From UBA4717 sp002404395 (lineage in GTDB: Bacteria > Bacillota > Clostridia > Oscillospirales > CAG-272): DNA of 28,355 bases. The stretch's first letter is position 1. Each line of letters starts with the position of its first letter. The position numbers and the translations under genes were made by a program. Positions 16,143 through 23,928 of the stretch are shown in pieces. The stretch spans positions 1 through 28,355 of the forward strand of contig CALFNW010000092.1 of the NCBI GenBank assembly GCA_937902275.1, given 5' to 3'. The notes beneath the pieces are model-generated. The model saw nothing but the letters and a program-made list of their open reading frames with translations. It had not been told where the DNA came from and did not search any database.

Positions 16143-17015
16143 ATGAACGCAAATATAGTCGAAATCAAAAGATTTGCCGTGCATGACGGCGACGGAATAC
16201 GAACGACCGTGTTTTTTAAGGGATGTCCGCTCAAATGTCTGTGGTGTCACAATCCCGAAACGATTTCGCCGGAACGACAGCTTGCTTTTTACAGCCACAA
16301 ATGCGTTTTATGCAAAAAATGTGCCGGGGCTTGTGAATGTCATAAGTTCTCGGAAAACATACATAAGATAGACCGAACGAAATGTACGATATGCGGAAAA
16401 TGCGTTGAACTCTGCCCTGAAAATGCGCTCGAAATATGCGGCAAGGAAATGTCTGTCGACAAAATATGTGAAATTTTATTAAAAGATAAAAAGTTCTATG
16501 ACGAAAGCGGCGGCGGAATTACATTATCCGGCGGCGAATGTCTGCTTCAAAGCGAAGCCTGCTGTGAAATTTTAAAAGTCATGAAACAAAGCGGAATAAA
16601 TACCGCAGTTGATACCTGTGGATTCGTTCCACTGTATGCAATAGAGAGAATTATGTCATACACTGATATTTTTCTGTATGACATAAAGGCAATAGATGAA
16701 GAAACTCACATCAAATGCACCGGTCGGTCAAATATAATTATACTCGATAATCTTGCATATTTGGATAACCACGGAGCAAAAAGCGAAATACGGATCCCGT
16801 TCGTTCCCGGATACAATGAACTCTATAGAATAGGAGATTTTTTATCAAAGCTTAACAATATCTCCGGCGTCAGGATCCTACCGTATCACAATTATGCCGC
16901 GTCAAAATATGAATCGATCAATATAAAAAATACTCTTCCGAGCAAATTGCCGAGCAACGATGATATTTTGAAAGCGAAAACAATACTTGGCGAATATGGG
17001 TTAAAACTCAGGTAA
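16143..17015 (+). CDS. Glycyl radical enzyme activating enzyme (radical SAM)
   Basis: This 290-residue activase generates the glycyl radical on the preceding gene's product using S-adenosylmethionine. The radical SAM cluster motif is Cys28-x3-Cys32-x2-Cys35 in GCPLKCLWCHNPE. A ferredoxin-like insert follows with two CxxCxxCxxxC sets (Cys54/57/60/64 and Cys81/84/87/91), as in activases of dehydratase- and decarboxylase-type enzymes and unlike the short pyruvate formate-lyase activase. The SAM-binding GGE is in LSGGE at 128-132. AGGAAG is 6 bases before the ATG, and the 12-base gap to the enzyme gene implies one transcript. A strong terminator follows. The protein confirms that the neighbour is a working glycyl radical enzyme. 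Confidence 0.95.
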   Translation: MNANIVEIKRFAVHDGDGIRTTVFFKGCPLKCLWCHNPETISPERQLAFYSHKCVLCKKCAGACECHKFSENIHKIDRTKCTICGKCVELCPENALEICGKEMSVDKICEILLKDKKFYDESGGGITLSGGECLLQSEACCEILKVMKQSGINTAVDTCGFVPLYAIERIMSYTDIFLYDIKAIDEETHIKCTGRSNIIILDNLAYLDNHGAKSEIRIPFVPGYNELYRIGDFLSKLNNISGVRILPYHNYAASKYESINIKNTLPSKLPSNDDILKAKTILGEYGLKLR

Positions 17016-17035
17016 AAATGTAAATAGTTAAAGCA

Positions 17036-17068
17036 AAAACGCCGCGTATAAAAACGCGGCGTTTTATT
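17036..17068. terminator. Bidirectional terminator between the activase and rhaD
   Basis: AAAACGCCGCGT (17036-17047) pairs with ACGCGGCGTTTT (17054-17065) around a 6-base loop. T-rich tracts lie on both strands, so it can end both converging operons. Confidence 0.9.
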
Positions 17069-17163
17069 ATGTATGAAAATACGCGGTTTAAACATATTTT
17101 ATCGGAGAAATGCGCAAAACGCGAAAAGTCGTGCCGAAATATGACCGCAGCTTGGAAGCAATC

Positions 17164-17979
17164 TTAAAGATTGAGAAAATCCTTGCGGTATTTGACGCCG
17201 AATGCCTCGGCAAGCTCGACCATTTCGGAATCCTTTATCGTATTCACTCTCGGCAGATGCGCGGTGAGCATATATATCTGCGCCGCCTTTTCAACCGTCT
17301 CAATGAGTCCGAAAGCTTCATCCATGGTCTTGCCGCAGCCGTAAATTCCGTGCATACCCCACACGACAAGCCTGAACTCCTTCATCTTGGCGGCGGTAGC
17401 TTCACCGATCGAATTGGTACCGCAAAGCATCCACGGAAGCACGCCGATACCGTCGGGAAATACCACTATGCACTCGGTGCACATTTCCCACAGTGTGTGA
17501 GTAAACTTCTTTTCGTCAAGCTCATGCACGAAGTTCATCGCGAGCGTGTTTGTCGGATGGCAGTGCATGACAATGCGGTTGCCGGGATCTACCGAAAGTC
17601 TTGCAATATGGCTCATAAGATGCGCGGGAAGCTCGCTTGTAAATTTTCCGCCGTCGCGGTAGCCCCACAAAAGCTCGGCGGTTTTTCCGTCCTCTGCGAT
17701 CCTGATGATCCCGAGATTGGTTTCGGGGTCGTCTGTGACATTTTTGAAATACTTGCCCGTGCCGGTCACTATGAATATTTTGCCTATAAGCTCGGGAGCG
17801 TCGAAATTGAGCGGTATGGTGCGAAGCACGCACGAAAGATCAAGATACTCTGCAACCTCACAATTGTCAAGCATATAGCTGATGTTGCCGCCGTTGCGCT
17901 CATCCCAACCGAGTCTGTACATATTGGCGGTAGTCTTTTTCATTTCCTCCACAAAGGGAGCGGTCAGTATGTTTTTCAT
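17164..17979 (-). CDS. rhaD: Rhamnulose-1-phosphate aldolase RhaD
   Basis: RhaD splits L-rhamnulose-1-phosphate into dihydroxyacetone phosphate and L-lactaldehyde. The 271 residues begin much like the E. coli enzyme (GWDERNGGN at 24-32, the phosphate loop). The zinc ligands His139 and His141 in MHCHP and His210 in WGMHG, and the catalytic Glu116 in SELP, are all present. The start overlaps the rhaA stop as ATGA, so it is translationally coupled. It is the last gene of rhaB-rhaA-rhaD. The lactaldehyde must go to an enzyme outside this window, since no lactaldehyde reductase or dehydrogenase is seen here. Confidence 0.96.
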   Translation of the reverse strand: MKNILTAPFVEEMKKTTANMYRLGWDERNGGNISYMLDNCEVAEYLDLSCVLRTIPLNFDAPELIGKIFIVTGTGKYFKNVTDDPETNLGIIRIAEDGKTAELLWGYRDGGKFTSELPAHLMSHIARLSVDPGNRIVMHCHPTNTLAMNFVHELDEKKFTHTLWEMCTECIVVFPDGIGVLPWMLCGTNSIGEATAAKMKEFRLVVWGMHGIYGCGKTMDEAFGLIETVEKAAQIYMLTAHLPRVNTIKDSEMVELAEAFGVKYRKDFLNL

Positions 17980-19217
17980 TTTCTGTTTACCAACACTTTC
18001 TTTTCATATTCGTCTATTGCCGCAAAGCTGTCGGAAGCCACATTTTCGCGGCGCAGATATTCTTCCCAGACCTCACCGAAAGGCATGGTCTTCATATCCT
18101 CCTGACGCACCATAAGCTCGGTAAGTCTGCCGTCGCGCTGAAGCTTTGCAAATTCTTTGTGCGGAGTCAGAAGCGCAAACAAAAGCGCCTTTTCCACACT
18201 GCGAAGCCCCGTGACCCACGCGGATATACGGTTTATCGAAGCGTCAAAATAGTCGGTAGCTATGAATACGCGCTCAAGTGCGTCTGCCGCCACGATCTCC
18301 TTGGCGATCTCACGGGTCTCGTCGTCAAACAGCACCACATGGTCGCTGTCCCATCTGACGCCGCGCGTAATATGCAAAGCCAGCTTTTCATTGAACAGCA
18401 GCATTGCGGAGATCTTGTCCGAAACGACTTCGGTGGGATGATAATGACCGTTGTCCATAAGCGGTGTGATCTTGCGCGTATTTACATAGTTGAGGCAGAA
18501 CTCCGCAGAGCCTACGGTGTATGACTCCATGCCGATACCGAACACCTTGGATTCAAGCGTTACAAACACCCGGCTCTTGTCATACGGGATCGAAAGAATT
18601 TCGTCAAACGACTGTGCAAAACGCTTTCTCGGCGAAAGTCTGTCCGCCGGTATATCCTTATATCCGTCGGGGATCCAGATATTCATTACGCAGGGCTGAC
18701 CCGTGACCTTGGCGAAGTACTCCGAAATTTCAAGGCAGCGTCTGCCGTGTTCGACCCAGAATTTTCTGACTTTTTCATCGGGTGAGGAGAGCGTCAGATT
18801 ATCCTTTACCATCGGATGCGAGAAAAATGTCGGATTGAAGTCTATACCCATGCCGCGTTCAAGCGCAAAATCGACCCATTTCTGATAATGCCGAGGCTCA
18901 AGCTTGTCGCGGTCGGCAAACTCACCGTTTTCAAATATCGCATAGCAGGCATGAAGATTGAGCTTCTTTTTACCGGGAACAAGGCTTATTACCTTGTCGA
19001 TATCCGCCATAAGCGCTTCGGGGGTCGAAGCCTTTCCCGGATAGTTGCCGGTGGTCTGTATACCGCCCGACAGCGATTCCTTGCTGTCAAAGCCGCCGAC
19101 ATCATCGCCCTGCCAGCAATGAATCGAAATCGGCACGGTTTTGAGCTTATCGATCACCGCATCGGTATCAATGCCGAGCGCGGCGTATTTTGCTTTTGCA
19201 TATTCGTATGTATTCAT
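17976..19217 (-). CDS. rhaA: L-rhamnose isomerase RhaA
   Basis: RhaA converts L-rhamnose to L-rhamnulose. The 413-residue TIM-barrel protein carries the metal ligands in VTLESKVFG (Glu), PLMDNGHYHPTE (Asp, His) and RWDSDHV (two Asp). The N-terminal IHCWQGDDVGGF is typical of the family. The ATGA overlap with rhaB on one side and with rhaD on the other shows tight coupling. AAAGGC lies directly before the ATG and GGAGG further upstream. Cytoplasmic. Length and motifs are normal. Confidence 0.97.
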   Translation of the reverse strand: MNTYEYAKAKYAALGIDTDAVIDKLKTVPISIHCWQGDDVGGFDSKESLSGGIQTTGNYPGKASTPEALMADIDKVISLVPGKKKLNLHACYAIFENGEFADRDKLEPRHYQKWVDFALERGMGIDFNPTFFSHPMVKDNLTLSSPDEKVRKFWVEHGRRCLEISEYFAKVTGQPCVMNIWIPDGYKDIPADRLSPRKRFAQSFDEILSIPYDKSRVFVTLESKVFGIGMESYTVGSAEFCLNYVNTRKITPLMDNGHYHPTEVVSDKISAMLLFNEKLALHITRGVRWDSDHVVLFDDETREIAKEIVAADALERVFIATDYFDASINRISAWVTGLRSVEKALLFALLTPHKEFAKLQRDGRLTELMVRQEDMKTMPFGEVWEEYLRRENVASDSFAAIDEYEKKVLVNRK

Positions 19218-20671
19218 GCCTTTGTGTTAACCTCCGTTATTTCAAAGCTATCATATATTGCGCTTCTTGCTTCTTCAAGATCGGTAAATTCACCGGCTTT
19301 TATAAACTGCGCCATAAGGTTGCCGAGCGCGGTGCCCTCCGCAGGACCGGTATAAACGGGAAGTCCGGTCGCCGCCGCGGTAAGCTCGCTTAAGTATCCG
19401 TCCTTACTGCCGCCGCCGACTATATGTATCCCGGTGTACTTCACTCCGGTCAGTGCTTCAAGCTCCTTGACCGAGCGCGCATACTTGTCAGCAAGGCTCT
19501 TATATACGCATTGCATAAGCTCGCCGACTTCCGTCGGGACTTCGGTGCCGACACGTTCACATTCGGCGCGTACCGCGTCGATCATGCTGTCGGGCGCAAG
19601 GAAGCTTTCGCGGTCGATATCAATAACCGTCGCGAAATCCGAGTTTTCGCGCGCCGCCGCTTCAAGCTCCGCATACGACCATTTGCGCTCGCCTGCGTGT
19701 GCGTCGGCTCTTTGCTTATTCTGAACATATGCCTGACCATTAAGCTCACGGCGTATAGACTGTATCATCCAAAGTCCCATAATATTTTTAAGGTATCTGA
19801 AGCGATATCCGAAGCCGCCTTCATTTGAGAAATTGGCTTTCATACTGTTGCTGCCCGTAAGCGGCTTATCATTTTCCACACCGAGCAGACTCCAGGTGCC
19901 GCTTGAAATATACACCGAAGTCTTGTCTCTTGCCGGCACTGCCATAAATGCCGAACCGGTATCGTGCGTTGCCGGTAAGATCACCGTGCAGTCAAATCCA
20001 AGCTCCTCTGCCACTTCGGGTCTGAAACTGCCGAGCGTGGTCATCGGCGGCATCGGCTCTCCGAATATGCGGCGCGGTATACCGAGTTTTTCGATGAGCT
20101 CGTCATCCCATACGTGACGCTCCGCACTCAAAAGCGCTGTCGTCGAAGCGTTTGTATATTCGTTTTTCATAACGCCGGTGAGCAAAAAGCCCAGGTACTC
20201 CGGCATCATCAGAAACCGCTCCGCCCTTTCGAAATCCTCGGGCGACTCAAGCTTATGCGCAAAAAGCTGATAGATCGTATTATACGGCTGATACTGTATG
20301 CCGGTCTTGCGGTAAAGCGTTTCAAACGGAATTATTTCCTCAAGCTTTTCACGCATACCGACCGTGCGCTTGTCGCGGTAAGCCACCGCGTCGCAGATCG
20401 CAGTGCCGCTTTTATCCACAAGCACGTAATCAACGCCCCATGTATCAATTCCCAAAGTCGTCGGCAGCTTTCCGAGTTCACGGCATTTCGCGATCCCCGC
20501 TTTTACGTTTGTAAACAGATGCTCAATATCCCAACAGTCATGCCCGTTTTTATGTATCTGTAAGTTATCGAAGCGGTAGATCTCCTCAAGGATCATTCTG
20601 CCGTTTTCGACGTGTCCGAGTATGTGGCGCCCCGAGGACGCGCCTATGTCAATTGCAAGATAATAATTCAT
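19214..20671 (-). CDS. rhaB: Rhamnulokinase RhaB
   Basis: RhaB phosphorylates L-rhamnulose at O-1. It is a FGGY-type kinase of 485 residues. The N-terminal phosphate loop AIDIGASSGRH and the C-terminal HIVGGGSKDG and PAEGTALGN blocks are present. The first ATG, at 20677, is only one base from GGAG, so the second ATG at 20671 (7-base spacing) is the more likely start. A pre-SD hairpin lies at 20686-20698. It is the first gene of the operon and follows the AraC-type regulator gene on the same strand after about 105 bases. Confidence 0.95.
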   Translation of the reverse strand: MNYYLAIDIGASSGRHILGHVENGRMILEEIYRFDNLQIHKNGHDCWDIEHLFTNVKAGIAKCRELGKLPTTLGIDTWGVDYVLVDKSGTAICDAVAYRDKRTVGMREKLEEIIPFETLYRKTGIQYQPYNTIYQLFAHKLESPEDFERAERFLMMPEYLGFLLTGVMKNEYTNASTTALLSAERHVWDDELIEKLGIPRRIFGEPMPPMTTLGSFRPEVAEELGFDCTVILPATHDTGSAFMAVPARDKTSVYISSGTWSLLGVENDKPLTGSNSMKANFSNEGGFGYRFRYLKNIMGLWMIQSIRRELNGQAYVQNKQRADAHAGERKWSYAELEAAARENSDFATVIDIDRESFLAPDSMIDAVRAECERVGTEVPTEVGELMQCVYKSLADKYARSVKELEALTGVKYTGIHIVGGGSKDGYLSELTAAATGLPVYTGPAEGTALGNLMAQFIKAGEFTDLEEARSAIYDSFEITEVNTKA

Positions 20672-20685
20672 TTTCATTCTCCGTT

Positions 20686-20698
20686 CCGCCTGAGGCGG
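20686..20698 (-). repeat. GC-rich pre-SD hairpin, rhaB
   Basis: CCGCC-TCA-GGCGG on the minus strand ends 3 bases before the GGAG that serves rhaB. It has the same size and position as the hairpins at 21742-21754 and 25000-25012. Confidence 0.65.
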
Positions 20699-20718
20699 TC
20701 CAGGGCTTTTGCCCTCTT

Positions 20719-20781
20719 ATTATAAATGTTATCACTTCGCCGCTTGTTTTCAAAGTACAAATTTTGACGTTTTTCCTGCAC
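20719..20781 (-). promoter_or_regulatory. Probable activator-dependent promoter of rhaBAD
   Basis: TATAAT is present on the minus strand at 20724-20719, but the bases 17-18 upstream of it (ACAAGC or AACAAG) are a poor -35 box. A good -10 without a -35 fits activation by the AraC-type protein encoded just upstream. A small AGGGC/GCCCT hairpin lies between the promoter and the start. Confidence 0.4.
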
Positions 20782-21729
20782 TTATTTGCGGTAAGAGGCA
20801 GGAGACGCTCCGTACTTCTGCTTAAATATGCGATGGAAGTAACTCGCGTTGCAGTATCCTACCGTTTCGGATATCTCGACTATGCTCATATCGGTATTTT
20901 TCAAGAAAAAGCACGCCCGTGAAAGCCGCTTATCCGCAACTATGTCGGTATAGTTTTTGCCCGTGCGTTTTTTTATTTCGCGCGAGAGCCAACAGGGATC
21001 ATAATGCAGCCGCTTTGCAAGCTCAGCAAGACTGCCGTTTATGTAATTCTCGTCAATATATCTGTGCACTTCGATCATAAGCTCGTCCGTGGGAGCAACG
21101 CTTTTGATCCTTTCGGTACGCCTTAAAAGTTCAAGGAACAATAGTCCCATAGTCAGACCCATGATGCCCGAATCGGGCGGCTCCGACTCGATCACCGAAA
21201 AGATCAGATTTTCGATCAGATTTTGAATCTGCGGTACGTCGGAAACTTCAAAGTGCAGATAGCTTGTTTTGTCCCCGCCGTTTCTGAGGCACTCGATCAT
21301 AAAGCTGCCGAGCGGACTGTCAAAGTCGTCGATCATGGCAAGCGGTCGGTCAAAAAATTCAGGCAGGACGATAAAGTTCACCGCAATATCATTTTCGCCC
21401 GCAGGCAAAATCTCCTGTTTTGCGTTCTGCGCCAGAAACAAAAGCTCACCCTCCCGCAGCTTCACGGTCTCGCCGTTGATAATATGAGAGGTCTCGCCCG
21501 AGCACATATACACCACTTCGATATAGTCATGCGAATGTGCGGGGAAATGAATAAAGCGGGTATGAGGACGCAGCGTAATAAGTCTGCCTTCTTTAAGCAG
21601 TTTACGGCTGTTGACGACCGCGCCCTCGCCGCTCATATATATACTGCGGTCAAAGCTGTCGCCGTGAAGAAAGCACTCTTCTTCGACAGTGTGAGGGCGA
21701 AGCTTTTCAAGGATCCGTTCGTTTATCAT
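20782..21729 (-). CDS. AraC-family regulator, likely of the rhamnose operon (RhaS/RhaR-like)
   Basis: A 315-residue AraC regulator. The N-terminal cupin-like part contains HFPAHSHDYIEVVYMCSG (about 60-78), the usual ligand pocket fold. The C-terminal domain from about 215 has two helix-turn-helix motifs (GSLAELAKRLHYDPCWLSRE and MSIVEISETVGYCNASYFHR) and ends with the familiar GASPASYRK. It is directly upstream of rhaBAD on the same strand, and the rhaB promoter lacks a -35 box, so it probably activates the operon in response to L-rhamnose. The assignment is from context. A GGAA 7 bases before the ATG is a modest ribosome binding site, and a pre-SD hairpin lies at 21742-21754. Confidence 0.88.
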   Translation of the reverse strand: MINERILEKLRPHTVEEECFLHGDSFDRSIYMSGEGAVVNSRKLLKEGRLITLRPHTRFIHFPAHSHDYIEVVYMCSGETSHIINGETVKLREGELLFLAQNAKQEILPAGENDIAVNFIVLPEFFDRPLAMIDDFDSPLGSFMIECLRNGGDKTSYLHFEVSDVPQIQNLIENLIFSVIESEPPDSGIMGLTMGLLFLELLRRTERIKSVAPTDELMIEVHRYIDENYINGSLAELAKRLHYDPCWLSREIKKRTGKNYTDIVADKRLSRACFFLKNTDMSIVEISETVGYCNASYFHRIFKQKYGASPASYRK

Positions 21730-21741
21730 AACATTTCCATA

Positions 21742-21754
21742 CCGCCGTAGGCGG
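21742..21754 (-). repeat. GC-rich pre-SD hairpin, rha-linked AraC gene
   Basis: CCGCC-TAC-GGCGG on the minus strand, flanked by GAG before and TATGG after. The ilvE copy at 25000-25012 has the same flanks. It lies 3-4 bases before the GGAA of this gene. Confidence 0.7.
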
Positions 21755-21793
21755 CTCCAAAAATGAACGTGAAATTTTCGTACCGACTTCAGC

Positions 21794-21826
21794 GTGAAGA
21801 TTTCGGTGTGGAACCGAAATCTTCAC
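21794..21826. repeat. 14-bp hairpin between rubrerythrin and the AraC gene
   Basis: GTGAAGATTTCGGT (21794-21807) pairs perfectly with ACCGAAATCTTCAC (21813-21826) around a 5-base loop. No T tract follows on either strand, so it is not an ordinary terminator. A further CGTGAA copy lies at about 21769-21774. It could be an RNA processing or stability element, or part of a dispersed repeat. Confidence 0.65.
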
Positions 21827-21867
21827 TGCGCGGGATCGCACCTTCACGCTACGTCCTTCGATCAAGC

Positions 21868-22404
21868 TTAATAGTTTTCTGCGTGGATCTCGAAAAAGCC
21901 CTGCGGATGACCGCAGACCGGGCATACCTCCGGCGCCTTGAAGCCGGCTACCATATGACCGCAGTTGCGGCACTGCCAGAGCTTAACCGAGCTCTTTTCA
22001 AACACCTTTGCAGTCTCAACATTTTCAATCAACGCACGGTATCGCTGTTCATGATGCTTTTCGATTTCTGCGACAAGTCTGAATTTGGCGGCAAGCTCGG
22101 TAAAGCCCTCGGCTTCGGCAGTTTTGGCAAACTCCGAGTACATATCGGTCCATTCATAATTTTCGCCGTCTGCCGCCGAATTAAGGTTGGCGAGCGTGTC
22201 GCCGATCCCGTCAAGTTCGTCAAACCAAAGCTTGGCGTGCGCCCTTTCGTTTTCCGCCGTCATCATAAAAATATCGGCGATCTGTTCAAAGCCTTCTTTT
22301 TTTGCCACCGATGCAAAGTATGTGTATTTGCCGCGCGCCTGTGTTTCGCCGGCAAATGCCGCTCTCAGATTCTGCTCGGTTTTGGTTCCGCTGTATTTGT
22401 TCAT
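21868..22404 (-). CDS. rbr: Rubrerythrin
   Basis: Rubrerythrin reduces hydrogen peroxide in anaerobes with electrons from rubredoxin or NADH. The 178 residues have a diiron four-helix domain (Glu in GETQARG, ENERAH, EIEKHHEQ) and a C-terminal rubredoxin-like domain with two Cys pairs (CRNCGH and CPVCGH). The N-terminus TKTEQNLRAAFAGE is typical. GGAGG 5 bases before the ATG is a strong ribosome binding site. It follows the phosphopantetheinyl transferase gene after 59 bases on the same strand and may share its transcript. It supports an oxygen-sensitive host, which a glycyl radical enzyme also requires. Confidence 0.96.
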   Translation of the reverse strand: MNKYSGTKTEQNLRAAFAGETQARGKYTYFASVAKKEGFEQIADIFMMTAENERAHAKLWFDELDGIGDTLANLNSAADGENYEWTDMYSEFAKTAEAEGFTELAAKFRLVAEIEKHHEQRYRALIENVETAKVFEKSSVKLWQCRNCGHMVAGFKAPEVCPVCGHPQGFFEIHAENY

Positions 22405-22463
22405 TTGCGCCTCCGATAATATATTTTCGTTTCGATACTATATATTACCGTTTTTTTCGCCGA

Positions 22464-23009
22464 TTATTCCGTAATAATTTCAACTTTGAGATCCGCATTT
22501 TGCGGCGGAACATATATTTTTATCAGGTTGTCGTCATTATTTACAGGCAAAAGCTTACCGCGAAGCGACATCACCGAAAAACTCCGCATATCTCCGATGC
22601 CCATGCCGAAGCACTTTACATACGCTTCCTTGCTCACCCAGATATCAAGAAATCTTTCACACGAATCACCGATATATAGCTGCTCGTCCCGGGTGAAGAA
22701 ACGCTCCGCGATCCTTTTGAAGTCAGCTATCTTTCCCGCGCGATCAAAGCGCTCGGCATCTATCCCGAATCGGCTTTTCGACAAAGCAATAAAAACCTCT
22801 CTGTCGGTATGAGTAGCGCCTATCGTCGTAGCGCCCGACGCTGTATCGCGGGCAATTTCAAGATACGGTTTGCCCGATTCAGCTCTTTTAACCGATATGC
22901 GTCCTTTCAACCCAGGGTCAAATTTATTTACACTTTCAATTATCATGTTATCGGTATCGCATGATCTGTGCCCGCATTTTTTGACATACGTATATATTTT
23001 TATGATCAT
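22464..23009 (-). CDS. 4'-phosphopantetheinyl transferase (Sfp-type)
   Basis: It moves the phosphopantetheine arm of coenzyme A onto a carrier-protein serine. The 181-residue protein has the family motifs: FGIDAE at 81-86 (magnesium-binding Asp84 and Glu86) and W-x-x-KEA at 124-129. It is shorter than Sfp (about 224 residues), mainly at the N-terminus. No carrier protein, peptide synthetase or polyketide gene is in the window, so the partner is unknown. It may serve primary fatty acid synthesis or a system elsewhere. A good promoter lies upstream, but the ribosome binding site is weak, and the later Met22 could be an alternative start, which would remove a Lys- and Cys-containing segment. Confidence 0.85.
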   Translation of the reverse strand: MIIKIYTYVKKCGHRSCDTDNMIIESVNKFDPGLKGRISVKRAESGKPYLEIARDTASGATTIGATHTDREVFIALSKSRFGIDAERFDRAGKIADFKRIAERFFTRDEQLYIGDSCERFLDIWVSKEAYVKCFGMGIGDMRSFSVMSLRGKLLPVNNDDNLIKIYVPPQNADLKVEIITE

Positions 23010-23052
23010 ATCGCTTTACCGCTTTCCTGCCGTCCAAACTTTCCGTGATTAA

Positions 23053-23081
23053 ATAATAACACTTTTTCGCACTAAATTCAA
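23053..23081 (-). promoter_or_regulatory. Promoter of the phosphopantetheinyl transferase gene
   Basis: On the minus strand TTGAAT (23081-23076), 17 bases, then TATTAT (23058-23053), about 45 bases before the ATG. Confidence 0.65.
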
Positions 23082-23173
23082 TATCTGCATATATTATTAA
23101 CTTTTTGTTAAGATTTTCGGCTCGCTTTGCCGCGGCTTTTATCTCAAAGTGCTGACAAAACTTTAAAAACTTA

Positions 23174-23202
23174 TTGATTTGTTGAGAAAATACTGCTATA
23201 AT
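23174..23202 (+). promoter_or_regulatory. Promoter of the CDP-alcohol phosphatidyltransferase gene
   Basis: TTGATT at 23174-23179, 17 bases, then TATAAT at 23197-23202, about 80 bases before the GTG start. The 273-base divergent gap holds only this promoter and the opposite one at 23053-23081. Confidence 0.7.
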
Positions 23203-23282
23203 TACTATGTTGGAATATTTTTTCAATTTTGGGTAAAAATCAAGCAAAGAAACAAAACCGACAATCGGGGAGTGATTGATGC

Positions 23283-23858
23283 GTGAAAATAGATAAAGCT
23301 ATGATTCCCAACTGTATAACAAGCCTGAGGATCATCGGCTCTGCGCTTTTGTTGCTCGCGAAACCTTTTTCGCCTTATTTTTTCATAGTTTATACGGTGT
23401 GCGGAGTGAGCGATGTGCTTGACGGTTTCCTCGCAAGAGCACTGAATGCCGAAAGCGAGACCGGTTCCATACTCGACAGTATCTCGGACATAATGTTTTA
23501 TTCGGCAATGCTTTTTCACATAGTGCCGTATCTGATACCGATACTTCCCCTGCCTATCTGGTATGCAGTAACCGTAATACTCGCCGTCAGGCTCTGCGCT
23601 TATCTGATCGCGGGAATAAAATACAGACGTTTTGCCTCCATACACACATATGCAAACAAGATCACCGGCGGAGCACTTTTTTGCGTGCCGTATCTTATCC
23701 ATATATTTGACCCGATCGCTGTTTGCTCTGCCGTCTGCATTATCGGCGGATATGCTTCGATGGAAGAAATTCTGATCCACGTGTTTTCAAACAAATATTC
23801 CCCAAATGTCAAATCTATATTTTTGATCGGAAAATTCAAGAACTCAGACCCGCAGTAA
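23283..23858 (+). CDS. CDP-alcohol phosphatidyltransferase family membrane protein
   Basis: A 191-residue integral membrane enzyme that joins a CDP-linked diacylglycerol (or similar) to an alcohol to form a phospholipid. The complete signature D-x2-DG-x2-AR-x8-G-x3-D-x3-D is present at Asp44, Asp47, Gly48, Ala51, Arg52, Gly61, Asp65 and Asp69. About five hydrophobic segments follow. The start is GTG at 23283, with GGGGAG 10 bases before it and a stop directly upstream in frame; ATG at 23301 is a weaker choice. PgsA or PssA is possible, but the alcohol cannot be assigned. Stand-alone, with its own promoter and terminator. Confidence 0.9.
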   Translation: MKIDKAMIPNCITSLRIIGSALLLLAKPFSPYFFIVYTVCGVSDVLDGFLARALNAESETGSILDSISDIMFYSAMLFHIVPYLIPILPLPIWYAVTVILAVRLCAYLIAGIKYRRFASIHTYANKITGGALFCVPYLIHIFDPIAVCSAVCIIGGYASMEEILIHVFSNKYSPNVKSIFLIGKFKNSDPQ

Positions 23859-23863
23859 ACTGC

Positions 23864-23903
23864 AAACAGCTCCCGGATGCGACATCCGAGAGCTGTTTTT
23901 TAT
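23864..23903 (+). terminator. Intrinsic terminator after the CDP-alcohol phosphatidyltransferase gene
   Basis: A 16-bp stem with one C-A mismatch (23864-23879 with 23883-23898) and a CGA loop is followed by TTTTTTATTT. The minus-strand tail is poor, so it mainly serves the plus strand. Confidence 0.88.
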
Positions 23904-23928
23904 TTATATTTCAATACGCGCTTGTCTT

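Noticed and set aside
17110..18105. Long plus-strand open frame opposite rhaD (331 codons)
   Set aside because: It lies antisense to rhaD and the 3' end of rhaA, lacks a ribosome binding site and recognisable domains; rhaD is certain. Other long frames opposite glmM, ilvE, rhaB and clpB were rejected for the same reason.
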